Below, piece by piece: positions 1 through 5,243 of a stretch of DNA of 7,358 bases (within the stretch, counting starts at the first letter, position 1; the number at the start of each line of letters is the position of its first letter). The notes beneath the pieces were generated by a model that was not told the DNA's origin, searched no databases, and saw only the letters and a list, made by a program, of their open reading frames with translations. The DNA lies in the NCBI GenBank assembly GCA_021806845.1, contig JAKAPV010000153.1, positions 1 through 7,358 on the forward strand. Direction: 5' to 3'. This DNA is from Bacillota bacterium (GTDB lineage Bacteria; Bacillota; Sulfobacillia; JAJZYS01; JAJYTV01). Made by a program: the position numbers and the translations under genes.

Positions 1-86
1 ACGTGTCGCGCAGCGGCTCCGCGCTCGCGTTCATCGACGACCCCGACGGATACGAGATCGAGCTCCTGCAGCGCGCACAGCGATGA
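1..86 (+). CDS. Glyoxalase/VOC-family protein, C-terminal end (partial)
   Basis: Only the last 27 residues and the stop codon are inside the window; the reading frame starts at base 3. The visible end contains AFIDDPDGYEIELLQ, which matches the closing beta strand of glyoxalase I / vicinal-oxygen-chelate proteins (usual form F-x-D-PDGY-x-IEL). The Glu of YEIEL corresponds to a metal ligand in glyoxalase I. In the lactoylglutathione lyase branch these enzymes convert hemithioacetals of methylglyoxal, but other VOC proteins such as dioxygenases and resistance proteins share this tail, so the substrate is open. Its TGA overlaps the ATG of the next gene (ATGA, 83-86), which suggests one transcript and coupled translation. 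A glyoxalase II-like domain in that next gene makes a glyoxalase-pathway role more likely. Confidence 0.8.
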   Translation, partial: VSRSGSALAFIDDPDGYEIELLQRAQR

Positions 87-853
87 CGCGGCTCGAAGAC
101 GACTTCTGCGACATCGTGCGCAAGGCGCGCTTCGGACTCTCGCTCGGGGAGGAGGAGGCTGCGCGCAGCGCCGGCATCACGACGGGGAGGCTGCGGGACC
201 TGGAGGCCGGCGCTCAGCCGTCGGCGCATGAGGTCGAGCGCCTGGCGGAGGTCCTCCGCCTGCGAGGGGGGCCGCTCCAGGCGATCGCGACGGGCGGCTG
301 CGCTCCGCCGCAGGTAGCCCGCAGCTTTGGCGGCTGGACCGTCACTCCTGTGTTTGCGGAGGACGTCGGCGCCTACTGCTACGCCGTCGCGTCTCCCTCC
401 GGCCGCTTCGCCGTCGACGCGGGCGGCGGCCTTCTAGGGATCCGAAGGGCGCTCGGCGGAGAGCCGCAGGCAGTCCTCCTGACGCACGGGCATCGCGACC
501 ACGTCGAGGCGCTCGCCGCGTTCGGCGCGCCGGCCTACGCCCACCCGTCGCTCGCCGCCGCGGTCGGCGGCACCGCGCTTTCGGACGGCGAAGAGATCTT
601 CGGCCTGCGGGCGCTCCACTGTCCCGGACACAGCCCTGACATGCTGACCTTCGCCGGTCCCGGCTTCGCCTTCGTGGGCGACACGCTGTTCGCAGGTTCG
701 CTCGGCCGCGCGCGCGTCGCGGAGGAGTATCCCGCGCTCCTCGAGAGCGCCAGGCGCATTCTCTCGCTGCCGCCCGATACGGCGCTCTTCGCCGGTCACG
801 GCCCGCCCACGACGGTGGCGGCGGAGCGGCTGCAAAACGCCTTCCCGATATAG
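83..853 (+). CDS. HTH domain fused to MBL-fold (glyoxalase II-like) hydrolase
   Basis: A 256-residue protein with two parts. Residues about 10-68 look like an XRE-type helix-turn-helix (arginine/glutamate-rich helices, AARSAGITTGRLRDLEAG, then a helix ending EVLRLRG). Residues about 84-256 are a metallo-beta-lactamase fold: THGHRDH at 134-140 (ligands H135, H137, D139, H140), the PGHSPD loop with H183, GDTLFAGSLGR with bridging D200, and AGHG with H239. All the ligands of a two-metal site are present, so the enzyme should be active. The GDTLFAGSLGR loop is close to that of glyoxalase II-type thioester hydrolases. The ATG overlaps the upstream glyoxalase stop and has no strong ribosome binding site, consistent with translational coupling. 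The fusion is unusual: the HTH may bind DNA and sense substrate, or may only be a structural cap. The substrate is inferred, not shown. Confidence 0.85.
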   Translation: MTRLEDDFCDIVRKARFGLSLGEEEAARSAGITTGRLRDLEAGAQPSAHEVERLAEVLRLRGGPLQAIATGGCAPPQVARSFGGWTVTPVFAEDVGAYCYAVASPSGRFAVDAGGGLLGIRRALGGEPQAVLLTHGHRDHVEALAAFGAPAYAHPSLAAAVGGTALSDGEEIFGLRALHCPGHSPDMLTFAGPGFAFVGDTLFAGSLGRARVAEEYPALLESARRILSLPPDTALFAGHGPPTTVAAERLQNAFPI

Positions 854-889
854 ACTGCGGGTCCACGGCCAGGGGGTGGAGGAAGAGTC

Positions 890-1732
890 GTGCAGATCTG
901 GCGCGGCGCAGCGGTGCGCGATGCGATCGGTCGCAGCCTCGGCCCGGACGCGGTCGTCGTCGGGCGGCCGGGCCGTCCCAGCCCGAGCTGGCTTGCCGGC
1001 CTGCCGTTCGGCCCGGACCAGTTCTTCCTGGGCGGCGCCTCGGGGCCGCTCGGCGGCGACGATCTGCCGCAACTGCTGCAGGCGATCCTCGCGGAACTCC
1101 CGGCGTCCGTTCGCCGCATCTACCACTACGACCCGACCTGGTCCGACGACGTGGATCGCGCCTTCCAGCAGGCTGGCTTCCATGACTTCGTCCACCGCTA
1201 CACCATGTCGCGCGCTCTCCCGGCGCCGCTCCACCCGGAGCCCGCGCGGCTCACGCTGGAAGCGCTGGAGTCTGCGAACGAGGCTCTCTTCGTCAGCGCG
1301 TACGCGTCCTGCCTCGTGGACTGCCTCTCTCCCATGTCGCTCGAAGACCTGGTCGATCCCGGTGCCGCGCTGCGCTTCCAGATGGGGCAGGAGCACGGAC
1401 CGGGAGGGCGGCAGTGGCTGCTCGGCCGCACGGAAGCGGGGGAGGTCGCGGGCCTCGCGCTCCTCGACCGCTACGGGCCGCTGGAGAGCGACTGGGTCGT
1501 AACCTTCGTCGGCACTACCGCCCCGTTCCGCGGCAAGGGATACAGCCGGGAACTCCTGTCGGCCGCGGCGCACCGCGCTACCAGGGCCGGCGCCAGGACG
1601 CTCTACCTTGCGGTTTGCCAGCAGAACCTGCCTGCGGTGGCCCTCTACCGAAAACTCGGCTTTCGCACCCGCGAGTCCTACAGGGTGTACCGCAAGGCAG
1701 GTCAAAGCAGTGGGCCGCCTCTGTCCGGCTGA
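890..1732 (+). CDS. GNAT-family N-acetyltransferase, tandem-domain type
   Basis: A 280-residue protein from a GTG start. The start is set by GGAGGAAG at 878-885, 4 bases before the GTG; it lies 36 bases after the HTH-MBL stop, so co-transcription is likely. The C-terminal domain is a clear GNAT fold. Motif A, the acetyl-CoA pyrophosphate loop, is in TTAPFRGKGYSRELL (about 209-223), and motif B is NLPAVALYRKLGF (246-258). The N-terminal half lacks the glycine-rich loop. It nevertheless ends in FQQAGFHDFVHRYTMSRAL (about 92-110), which resembles the last strand of a GNAT domain, and a second domain start follows at about 120. I read it as a tandem GNAT with a degenerate first copy. It would transfer an acetyl group from acetyl-CoA to an amine; the substrate cannot be told from sequence. 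Confidence 0.85.
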   Translation: MQIWRGAAVRDAIGRSLGPDAVVVGRPGRPSPSWLAGLPFGPDQFFLGGASGPLGGDDLPQLLQAILAELPASVRRIYHYDPTWSDDVDRAFQQAGFHDFVHRYTMSRALPAPLHPEPARLTLEALESANEALFVSAYASCLVDCLSPMSLEDLVDPGAALRFQMGQEHGPGGRQWLLGRTEAGEVAGLALLDRYGPLESDWVVTFVGTTAPFRGKGYSRELLSAAAHRATRAGARTLYLAVCQQNLPAVALYRKLGFRTRESYRVYRKAGQSSGPPLSG

Positions 1733-2058
1733 GGAGATTCGCAGCCAACCAGTGTGGCGCCACTGCGCCCGCAACATGGAGATAAGGTCACCAGGTTCCT
1801 TCTTGCGCCCGGCACGCGGCAGGCCGGAGCCAGCTCGGCAAAGCGTTGGAACTCGCGACCAGGATCCACCGGATCCTCGACGACTACGGAGATGCGGCTC
1901 CGCGGCGGCAGCACGGCGACGATGAAGTCACGTGGCGAGGCTGGTCGATGCGGTGCGCAGGAAGGTGGACACGCAGCGCCCTGGTGCGCGCTGCCCTGGC
2001 GTTTGGTGCAGGACGCTAGCCTGCACGGTTCGCCTCCTTACGGAGGAAGCCGGCCTGC
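1733..2058. other. 326-bp stretch without an assignable gene; possible decayed coding remnant
   Basis: No complete gene is convincing here. On the minus strand a frame from about 1935 down to 1702 reads like protein (DFIVAVLPPRSRISVVVEDP at about 1929-1870) with high G/C in third positions. It has no good start and its end runs antisense into the GNAT gene. On the plus strand a start-less frame (1786-2019) gives KALELATRIHRILDDYGDA. Another plus frame, from about 1923, gives VARLVDAVRRKVDTQ, as if one gene had been broken by a frameshift. The plus 1786 frame and the minus frame are exact antisense partners, so at most one is real. Short dyads are also present: GTGGCGCCAC at 1754-1763, a 7-bp stem at 1861-1877 formed by two GGATCC boxes, and CCTCC-TTAC-GGAGG at 2033-2046. 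The last lies just past the proline dehydrogenase stop but lacks a T-run. Confidence 0.25.
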
Positions 2059-2982
2059 TCAGGAGCGGAAGAGGCTTCTCAGAATGAAGAACACGTTCGC
2101 CGGGCGCTCTGCGAGGCGACGCGTGTAGTAGGCGTACCAGTCGGTGCCGTACGGCACGTAGCAGCGGACGCGGTAGCCCTGCTGGGCGAGTTCGCGCTGG
2201 CGCTGCATGCGGATGCCGTAGAGCATCTGGAATTCGAAGCGGTCGAGGGGGATGCTGCGCTCCTTCACCCAGCCCTCGATCTCCTGGATGATGTTCTCGT
2301 CGTGGGTTGCGATGGCGACATACTGGCCGGCACGCAGCGCCATGTCGACAAGGCGCAGGTAGTTCTGGTCCACGTCCGACTTCTGCGGGAGCGCGACGGA
2401 GGGCGGCTCGAGGTAGGCGCCCTTGACGATGCGCACCGTAACACCCGCCGCCTGCAGCATCGACAGGTCGTTCTGCGAGCGGTAGAGGTAGGACTGGAGC
2501 ACGGTGCCGATGCGCGGATAGGTCTTGCGGAGATCGTGGACCATGGCGAGCGTCGCGTCGGTGTGCAGCGAATCCTCCATGTCGATGCGGACGAAGTTGT
2601 CCGTCTCCTGTGCCGCGGCCACGATCCGCAGCATGTTGGCGTGACACTCGTCGAATCCCACGTCAAGTCCCATTTGTGTGAGCTTGATCGACACGTTGGC
2701 GTCCACCTGCGCGGAGTGAATCGCATGGAGGATGTCGACGTACATGTCGGCCTGGCGTGCGGCCTCCTCCGCAGTGGTGACGCTTTCTCCAAGGTGGTCG
2801 AGCGTGACGGTGATGCCGGTTGCGTTCAGTGAGCGGACGACGTCGATGGCTTCTTGGAGCGTGTCGCCGGCGTAGAACCGGCGGGCGCCCAGGTACCGTC
2901 CGTAGCGCTGGACAAACCGCGAGAAGGAAGGCGAACCTGCGACCTTGAGGATGAACTGGCGCATGAATTGCGAACTTTGCAC
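2059..2982 (-). CDS. putB: Proline dehydrogenase (FAD-dependent, Bacillus PutB/FadM type)
   Basis: Oxidises L-proline to delta-1-pyrroline-5-carboxylate, passing electrons through FAD to the membrane quinone pool; this is the first step of proline catabolism. At 307 residues it is the short monofunctional form typical of Bacillus, not the large PutA. Visible signatures: VTLDHLGE (about 59-66), SIKL with K100, RIDMED (132-137) with D134, LQSYLYR (162-168), KGAY (187-190), ATHD (225-228), FEFQMLYG (249-256), YVPYG (275-279) and the substrate-carboxylate pair R288-R289 in WYAYYTRRLAERP. K100, D134 and the Arg pair match the active-site set known for monofunctional proline dehydrogenases. I chose the GTG at 2982 because AAAGGA (minus strand, 2998-2993) lies 10 bases upstream; an ATG at 2964 (301 residues) is possible but has no ribosome binding site. 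Pyrroline-5-carboxylate dehydrogenase is not in the window. Confidence 0.95.
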   Translation of the reverse strand: MQSSQFMRQFILKVAGSPSFSRFVQRYGRYLGARRFYAGDTLQEAIDVVRSLNATGITVTLDHLGESVTTAEEAARQADMYVDILHAIHSAQVDANVSIKLTQMGLDVGFDECHANMLRIVAAAQETDNFVRIDMEDSLHTDATLAMVHDLRKTYPRIGTVLQSYLYRSQNDLSMLQAAGVTVRIVKGAYLEPPSVALPQKSDVDQNYLRLVDMALRAGQYVAIATHDENIIQEIEGWVKERSIPLDRFEFQMLYGIRMQRQRELAQQGYRVRCYVPYGTDWYAYYTRRLAERPANVFFILRSLFRS

Positions 2983-3258
2983 CGGTTGGCCGTCCTTTCC
3001 AAAGGACAACGTGCGGATATCTAGAATCCGCCGAACATGATAGCACTCGTGGCAGAAGCCGACTAGGTAGGCATTCTGGGATACGCATCGGCCGGGCACC
3101 GGGTCCCAATAAAAGGTTATTCCGACCTGGAACGCACTTCGCTATATTTCGTCAAGTAGATGCACAATTAGACAAAAGTTTATTAGGGTGCGGCTTGGTT
3201 GGCGCCAACGTAACCAGTATTCCGCGTGCTGTCCAGGTGAAAGGAAGGGAATTGCCAA
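2983..3258. promoter_or_regulatory. Divergent control region between putB and the HTH-TPR regulator
   Basis: Non-coding stretch between two divergently transcribed genes; it includes an A/T-rich island (about 3103-3190) that stands out from its GC-rich surroundings, as promoter regions often do. On the minus strand TATCAT at 3042-3037 is a fair -10 hexamer about 55 bases before the putB start, but its -35 is poor. A 6-bp inverted repeat with a 7-base loop (GCGGAT at 3013-3018, ATCCGC at 3026-3031) lies in the predicted putB leader. TTGACG (minus, 3155-3150) resembles a -35 without a properly spaced -10. On the plus strand TTGGTT (3195-3200), 17 bases, TATTCC (3218-3223) is a weak promoter-like pair overlapping a palindrome. 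No riboswitch or T-box features were recognised. Exact promoters remain inference. Confidence 0.45.
3198..3209. promoter_or_regulatory. 12-bp perfect palindrome GTTGGCGCCAAC, candidate operator
   Basis: The two halves GTTGGC and GCCAAC are exact reverse complements. It lies upstream of the HTH-TPR regulator, just upstream of a weak -10-like TATTCC, where a repressor or activator could act. A second palindrome with the same TTGGC half-site lies 45 bases downstream. Operator function is inferred from position and symmetry only. Confidence 0.35.
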
Positions 3259-3263
3259 TTGGC
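3254..3263. promoter_or_regulatory. 10-bp perfect palindrome GCCAATTGGC, candidate second operator
   Basis: Perfect dyad made of GCCAA and TTGGC, the same half-site as in 3198-3209 but with the halves in opposite order. It includes the alternative TTG start at 3259 of the regulator. If translation really begins at 3364, this dyad is in the leader or promoter zone, where autoregulation by the HTH protein would be natural. Chance occurrence cannot be excluded. Confidence 0.3.
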
Positions 3264-3363
3264 CGAGGTAAACAGTGGCTATCCTCGCAGGAGGCCTCGG
3301 CCCAATGGCCGGGATGCGCGCCTCGACCCGGCGTTGGCCGAAGCGGAGGCAAGGGGGACCGGC

Positions 3364-4629
3364 TTGACGACGATTGGTATGCGCATCCGTGCGCTGCGCC
3401 AGGAGGCAGGGTGGACCCAGCAGGAACTGGGGGCGCCCGAGTTCTCCAAAGCGTACATCAGTCAAATCGAAAGCGGCCGGATCACTCCGTCCCTCGCCAC
3501 CCTTTCGGTCATCGCTTCGAAGCTGGGTACGTCCCTGGAGGCACTGTTGCCGCAGGGCGACCAAGGCCATCGCGAGCAAGATCTCGAGCGCCTGTGGCGA
3601 GCGGCCGAACGCTTGCAGGAGCATGGAGAGCACGCGACGGCGGTCGATCTTGTGGAGCAGGCCGCGCGGCTCAGTGCCGCGAGCCAGGACCCGAAGCTGC
3701 GCGGTGAGGGCCATCTGCGGTACGCCATTGCTCTTTGGGAAAGCGGGCACGCTACGCAGGCGCTCGACGAGTGCGAGGAGTCCATCGAGGCGTTCGGAGG
3801 TGCAGGCGACAGCCAGCTCCTGGGCCGTGCCTACAATGTGGCCGGCCTCATCTACCGGGACCTCGGAGAATGGGCCGCCGCCCGGCGGTACTTTCTCAGG
3901 GCGCTCCGCCTCTTCCCTCGGCGCGTCGTGTGGCACAGCAGGGTACTGCTGAACCTCTCGATGCTGCTGGCACGGGCCGGCAGCTTCAAGGAGGCGGCTG
4001 ACTACAGCCGTCGCGCCATCGAGCTCACGCACTCCTACGGCGATGGGGAGCAGGAAGCCAAGTCGCGCATCGCCCTGAGCTATACGCTCATCGAAACCGG
4101 AGACCCCACCCGTGCATTGCAGGAACTCGACACTGCGGACCGGCTCTTGCGGGCCGCAGGCAAGCAAGACCTCGTCCGCCTGTGCCGGCACAACCGCGTG
4201 ATCGCGGCACACCGGCTGGGCCTCAAAGGAGCGGATGAAGACCTTCTGGCGTGGCTGCAGGAGGTAGAGGAGATCGGCCACCGTCAGGTTGCCAGCGCCC
4301 TCTACGAAGAACTGTGCAGACAGGCCATGCGGGAAGGCAGGTTCCGTGCAGCCGCCGACTACGCGGCGAAAGGAATCGGCCACGCCCGTGCCCTGCACGC
4401 CAGACCGCACGAAGCGCAGTTGCTGGCCCTGCAGGCCGAGGCACTGCTGCGTGACGGCGACGTCGCAGCCGGTACGGTTGCTTTCATCCAGGCCCGCGAC
4501 CTGTTCGCCATGCTGCGGCAAGGCCCGGCCCTTGCATCTACCATCCGCACTCTCTCCACGCTGGCCGGGAAGGACAGCACCCTGCAGATGCTTCTGCAGG
4601 TACCACCAAGGGATGAAAATGGAGGTTGA
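3364..4629 (+). CDS. HTH-TPR transcriptional regulator, candidate RRNPP (NprR/PlcR-like) pheromone receptor
   Basis: A 421-residue cytoplasmic regulator. Residues about 6-62 form an XRE helix-turn-helix (RIRALRQEAGWTQQELG, then FSKAYISQIESGRITPS as turn and recognition region). The rest is alpha-helical with tetratricopeptide-like repeats at about 74-105, 114-146, 153-186, 193-226, 232-266 and more degenerate ones to about 400. Examples are YNVAGLIYRDLGEWAAARRY and LNLSMLLARAGSFKEAADY. Asn occurs in helix A of several repeats (N158, N197, N277); in Rap, NprR and PlcR such Asn residues clamp the peptide backbone. Length is close to that of NprR (about 420). I chose TTG at 3364 because AAGGGGG (3351-3357) lies 6 bases upstream and the protein then starts like its relatives. 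A TTG at 3259 (456 residues, RBS GGAAGG at 3243-3248) adds an atypical Arg/Pro-rich tail. It is followed directly by an exported mini-protein, the likely ligand source. It could be a TPR regulator without a peptide ligand. Confidence 0.85.
   Translation: MTTIGMRIRALRQEAGWTQQELGAPEFSKAYISQIESGRITPSLATLSVIASKLGTSLEALLPQGDQGHREQDLERLWRAAERLQEHGEHATAVDLVEQAARLSAASQDPKLRGEGHLRYAIALWESGHATQALDECEESIEAFGGAGDSQLLGRAYNVAGLIYRDLGEWAAARRYFLRALRLFPRRVVWHSRVLLNLSMLLARAGSFKEAADYSRRAIELTHSYGDGEQEAKSRIALSYTLIETGDPTRALQELDTADRLLRAAGKQDLVRLCRHNRVIAAHRLGLKGADEDLLAWLQEVEEIGHRQVASALYEELCRQAMREGRFRAAADYAAKGIGHARALHARPHEAQLLALQAEALLRDGDVAAGTVAFIQARDLFAMLRQGPALASTIRTLSTLAGKDSTLQMLLQVPPRDENGG
4621..4625 (+). promoter_or_regulatory. 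Ribosome binding site of the pro-peptide, inside the regulator's last codons
   Basis: GGAGG overlaps the final two codons of the regulator (which ends Gly-Gly-stop) and lies 9 bases before the ATG at 4635. It favours that ATG over the in-frame TTG at 4626 and ties translation of the peptide to that of the regulator. Confidence 0.75.
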
Positions 4630-4634
4630 ACGGC

Positions 4635-4811
4635 ATGCGTAAGCTGATTGCGGGCTTCGGTCTCCTTTCGGTGATCCTGGTTGGCGTTGCTGCGATCGCC
4701 TCGGCGTCACCCGTGCTTCCGCCGGATGAATACAGCACGCCGGCACCGCACGTCGTCGCATACGCGACGACGACGACATCCTCCCCCGTGCTGCCGCCCG
4801 ACGAGTACTAA
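4635..4811 (+). CDS. Exported two-copy pheromone-like pro-peptide (candidate quorum-sensing signal)
   Basis: A 58-residue protein. Residues 1-24 are a textbook Sec signal peptide: basic start MRK, hydrophobic core LIAGFGLLSVILVGVAAIA, and an A-x-A-like site (A22-S23-A24) before S25. The rest is only 34 residues: SPVLPPDEY (25-33), a 16-residue linker ending in four Thr and one Ser, and SPVLPPDEY again (50-58) at the very C-terminus. The start is set by GGAGG at 4621-4625. It begins 5 bases after the HTH-TPR regulator stop, with a strong terminator after it. Receptor followed by exported pro-peptide with the active peptide at the C-terminus is the RRNPP layout (Phr, NprX, PapR). The VLPPDEY ending loosely recalls PapR heptapeptides that end in PFEY/PFEF. 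Signalling is inferred; an unrelated secreted Pro-rich peptide is the alternative. Confidence 0.85.
   Translation: MRKLIAGFGLLSVILVGVAAIASASPVLPPDEYSTPAPHVVAYATTTTSSPVLPPDEY
4707..4733 (+). repeat. Repeat copy 1 encoding SPVLPPDEY
   Basis: Residues 25-33 of the pro-peptide, directly after the predicted signal-peptidase site, so signal cleavage alone would free its N-terminus. Same nine residues as copy 2, with five base differences that are all silent. Confidence 0.9.
4782..4808 (+). repeat. Repeat copy 2 encoding SPVLPPDEY, at the C-terminus
   Basis: Residues 50-58 of the pro-peptide, ending at the stop codon. Codons 1, 4, 6, 7 and 8 differ from copy 1 only in the third base (Ser, Leu, Pro, Asp, Glu), so the protein repeat is exact while the DNA has drifted. 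The linker before it includes an ACG-ACG-ACG-ACA run (4767-4778) coding for Thr. Confidence 0.9.
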
Positions 4812-4825
4812 AGCAGACAACAGCT

Positions 4826-4860
4826 GGCCCCGGGCAGATGCCCGGGGCCTTCTTTCGCTT
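4826..4860 (+). terminator. Rho-independent terminator after the pro-peptide, probably bidirectional
   Basis: A perfect 10-bp GC stem (GGCCCCGGGC at 4826-4835, GCCCGGGGCC at 4840-4849) with a 4-base loop AGAT, followed by the T-rich TTCTTTCGCTT. It starts 15 bases after the pro-peptide stop. The convergent minus-strand gene ends at 4862, so the same hairpin probably also ends that transcript, although the T-tract in that direction is weaker. Confidence 0.85.
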
Positions 4861-4861
4861 A

Positions 4862-5137
4862 TTATCTTCCGTCCAGGGTGTCGACGAGTCTGCGCACCAG
4901 GCGGATGTGCTCGATCCGGCCGTAGCGCCAGCCCTTGTCGTACAGGGCGACCGTCTCGACGTCGCCGCGGTGGTCGAACTGCCAGATGCGAAGCTGGGCG
5001 ATCCGTCCGCGTCCCTTGTAGAGCGTTCCGCGGTTGAGTCCGTAGCTGACGGGCCCCCGCGTGAGGCGAGCCATGAAGCCGTACCGGCCCATGTGACCGG
5101 CGACCACGCCATCTTCCTCGAACCTGCGTGAGAACAT
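4862..5137 (-). CDS. Small conserved-type hypothetical protein (91 aa, DUF-like)
   Basis: A 91-residue soluble protein with many Arg, Tyr and Gly residues, no signal peptide and no membrane segment. Visible pattern: EEDGVVAGHMGRYGFMARL, then SYGLNRGTLYKGRGRIAQLRIW, and VALYDKGWRYG, read as short beta strands plus a C-terminal helix (IEHIRLVRRLVDTLD). The run G-x-N-x-G-x-I-x-x-L-x-I followed by a YD-x-GW motif recalls a small Bacillota family of unknown function (possibly DUF7678), but this is from memory and uncertain. The ATG at 5137 is chosen because GGGAG (minus, 5150-5146) lies 8 bases upstream. That site is part of an inverted repeat (5146-5178), so translation may be controlled by a hairpin. 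It converges on the pheromone-like cassette and diverges from cysH. No function can be assigned. Confidence 0.75.
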   Translation of the reverse strand: MFSRRFEEDGVVAGHMGRYGFMARLTRGPVSYGLNRGTLYKGRGRIAQLRIWQFDHRGDVETVALYDKGWRYGRIEHIRLVRRLVDTLDGR

Positions 5138-5145
5138 GAGATCAA

Positions 5146-5178
5146 CTCCCGCACCAGTTATTCCCTGCGTTGCGGGAG
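5146..5178. promoter_or_regulatory. 8-bp inverted repeat overlapping the ribosome binding site of the small minus-strand gene
   Basis: CTCCCGCA (5146-5153) and TGCGGGAG (5171-5178) are exact reverse complements separated by 17 bases, between divergent genes. On the minus-strand transcript the second arm contains GGGAG, the ribosome binding site used from 5137, so folding would hide it. As DNA it could be an operator shared by the small gene and cysH. Which role applies is inference. Confidence 0.4.
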
Positions 5179-5243
5179 GATAGACGCACACTTCAGGGCT
5201 CCCCGCGTAGCGTATGAGCGGTCTGCAAGGAGGCGTTGCGCAC

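Noticed and set aside
1754..1763. GTGGCGCCAC palindrome as a third copy of the regulator operator
   Set aside because: It shares the TGGCGCCA core with 3198-3209 but lies just after the GNAT stop, not at a promoter, and GGCGCC-centred dyads are common in GC-rich DNA.
434..1777. 447-residue open frame on the minus strand
   Set aside because: It is antisense to the MBL and GNAT genes, is Arg/Glu/Ala-rich without domain motifs, and exists because GC-rich coding DNA has few stops.
1861..1877. Hairpin AGGATCC-ACC-GGATCCT as a terminator
   Set aside because: The stem is perfect but no T-run follows on either strand and it is far from both neighbouring stop codons; two adjacent GGATCC boxes can arise by chance.
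2983..3099. 39-residue N-terminal extension of proline dehydrogenase from an upstream ATG
   Set aside because: The extension does not resemble the family, holds a likely -10 box and inverted repeat, and has no ribosome binding site; a GTG with AAAGGA at correct spacing exists at 2982.
4869..5131. Plus-strand frame antisense to the small 91-residue gene
   Set aside because: It has no usable ribosome binding site near its start, follows a strong terminator directly, and the minus frame has better protein features and a ribosome binding site.
3142..5154. 670-residue open frame on the minus strand
   Set aside because: It lies antisense across the TPR regulator, the pro-peptide and the terminator; the plus-strand frames show clear HTH, TPR and signal-peptide features, while this frame shows none.
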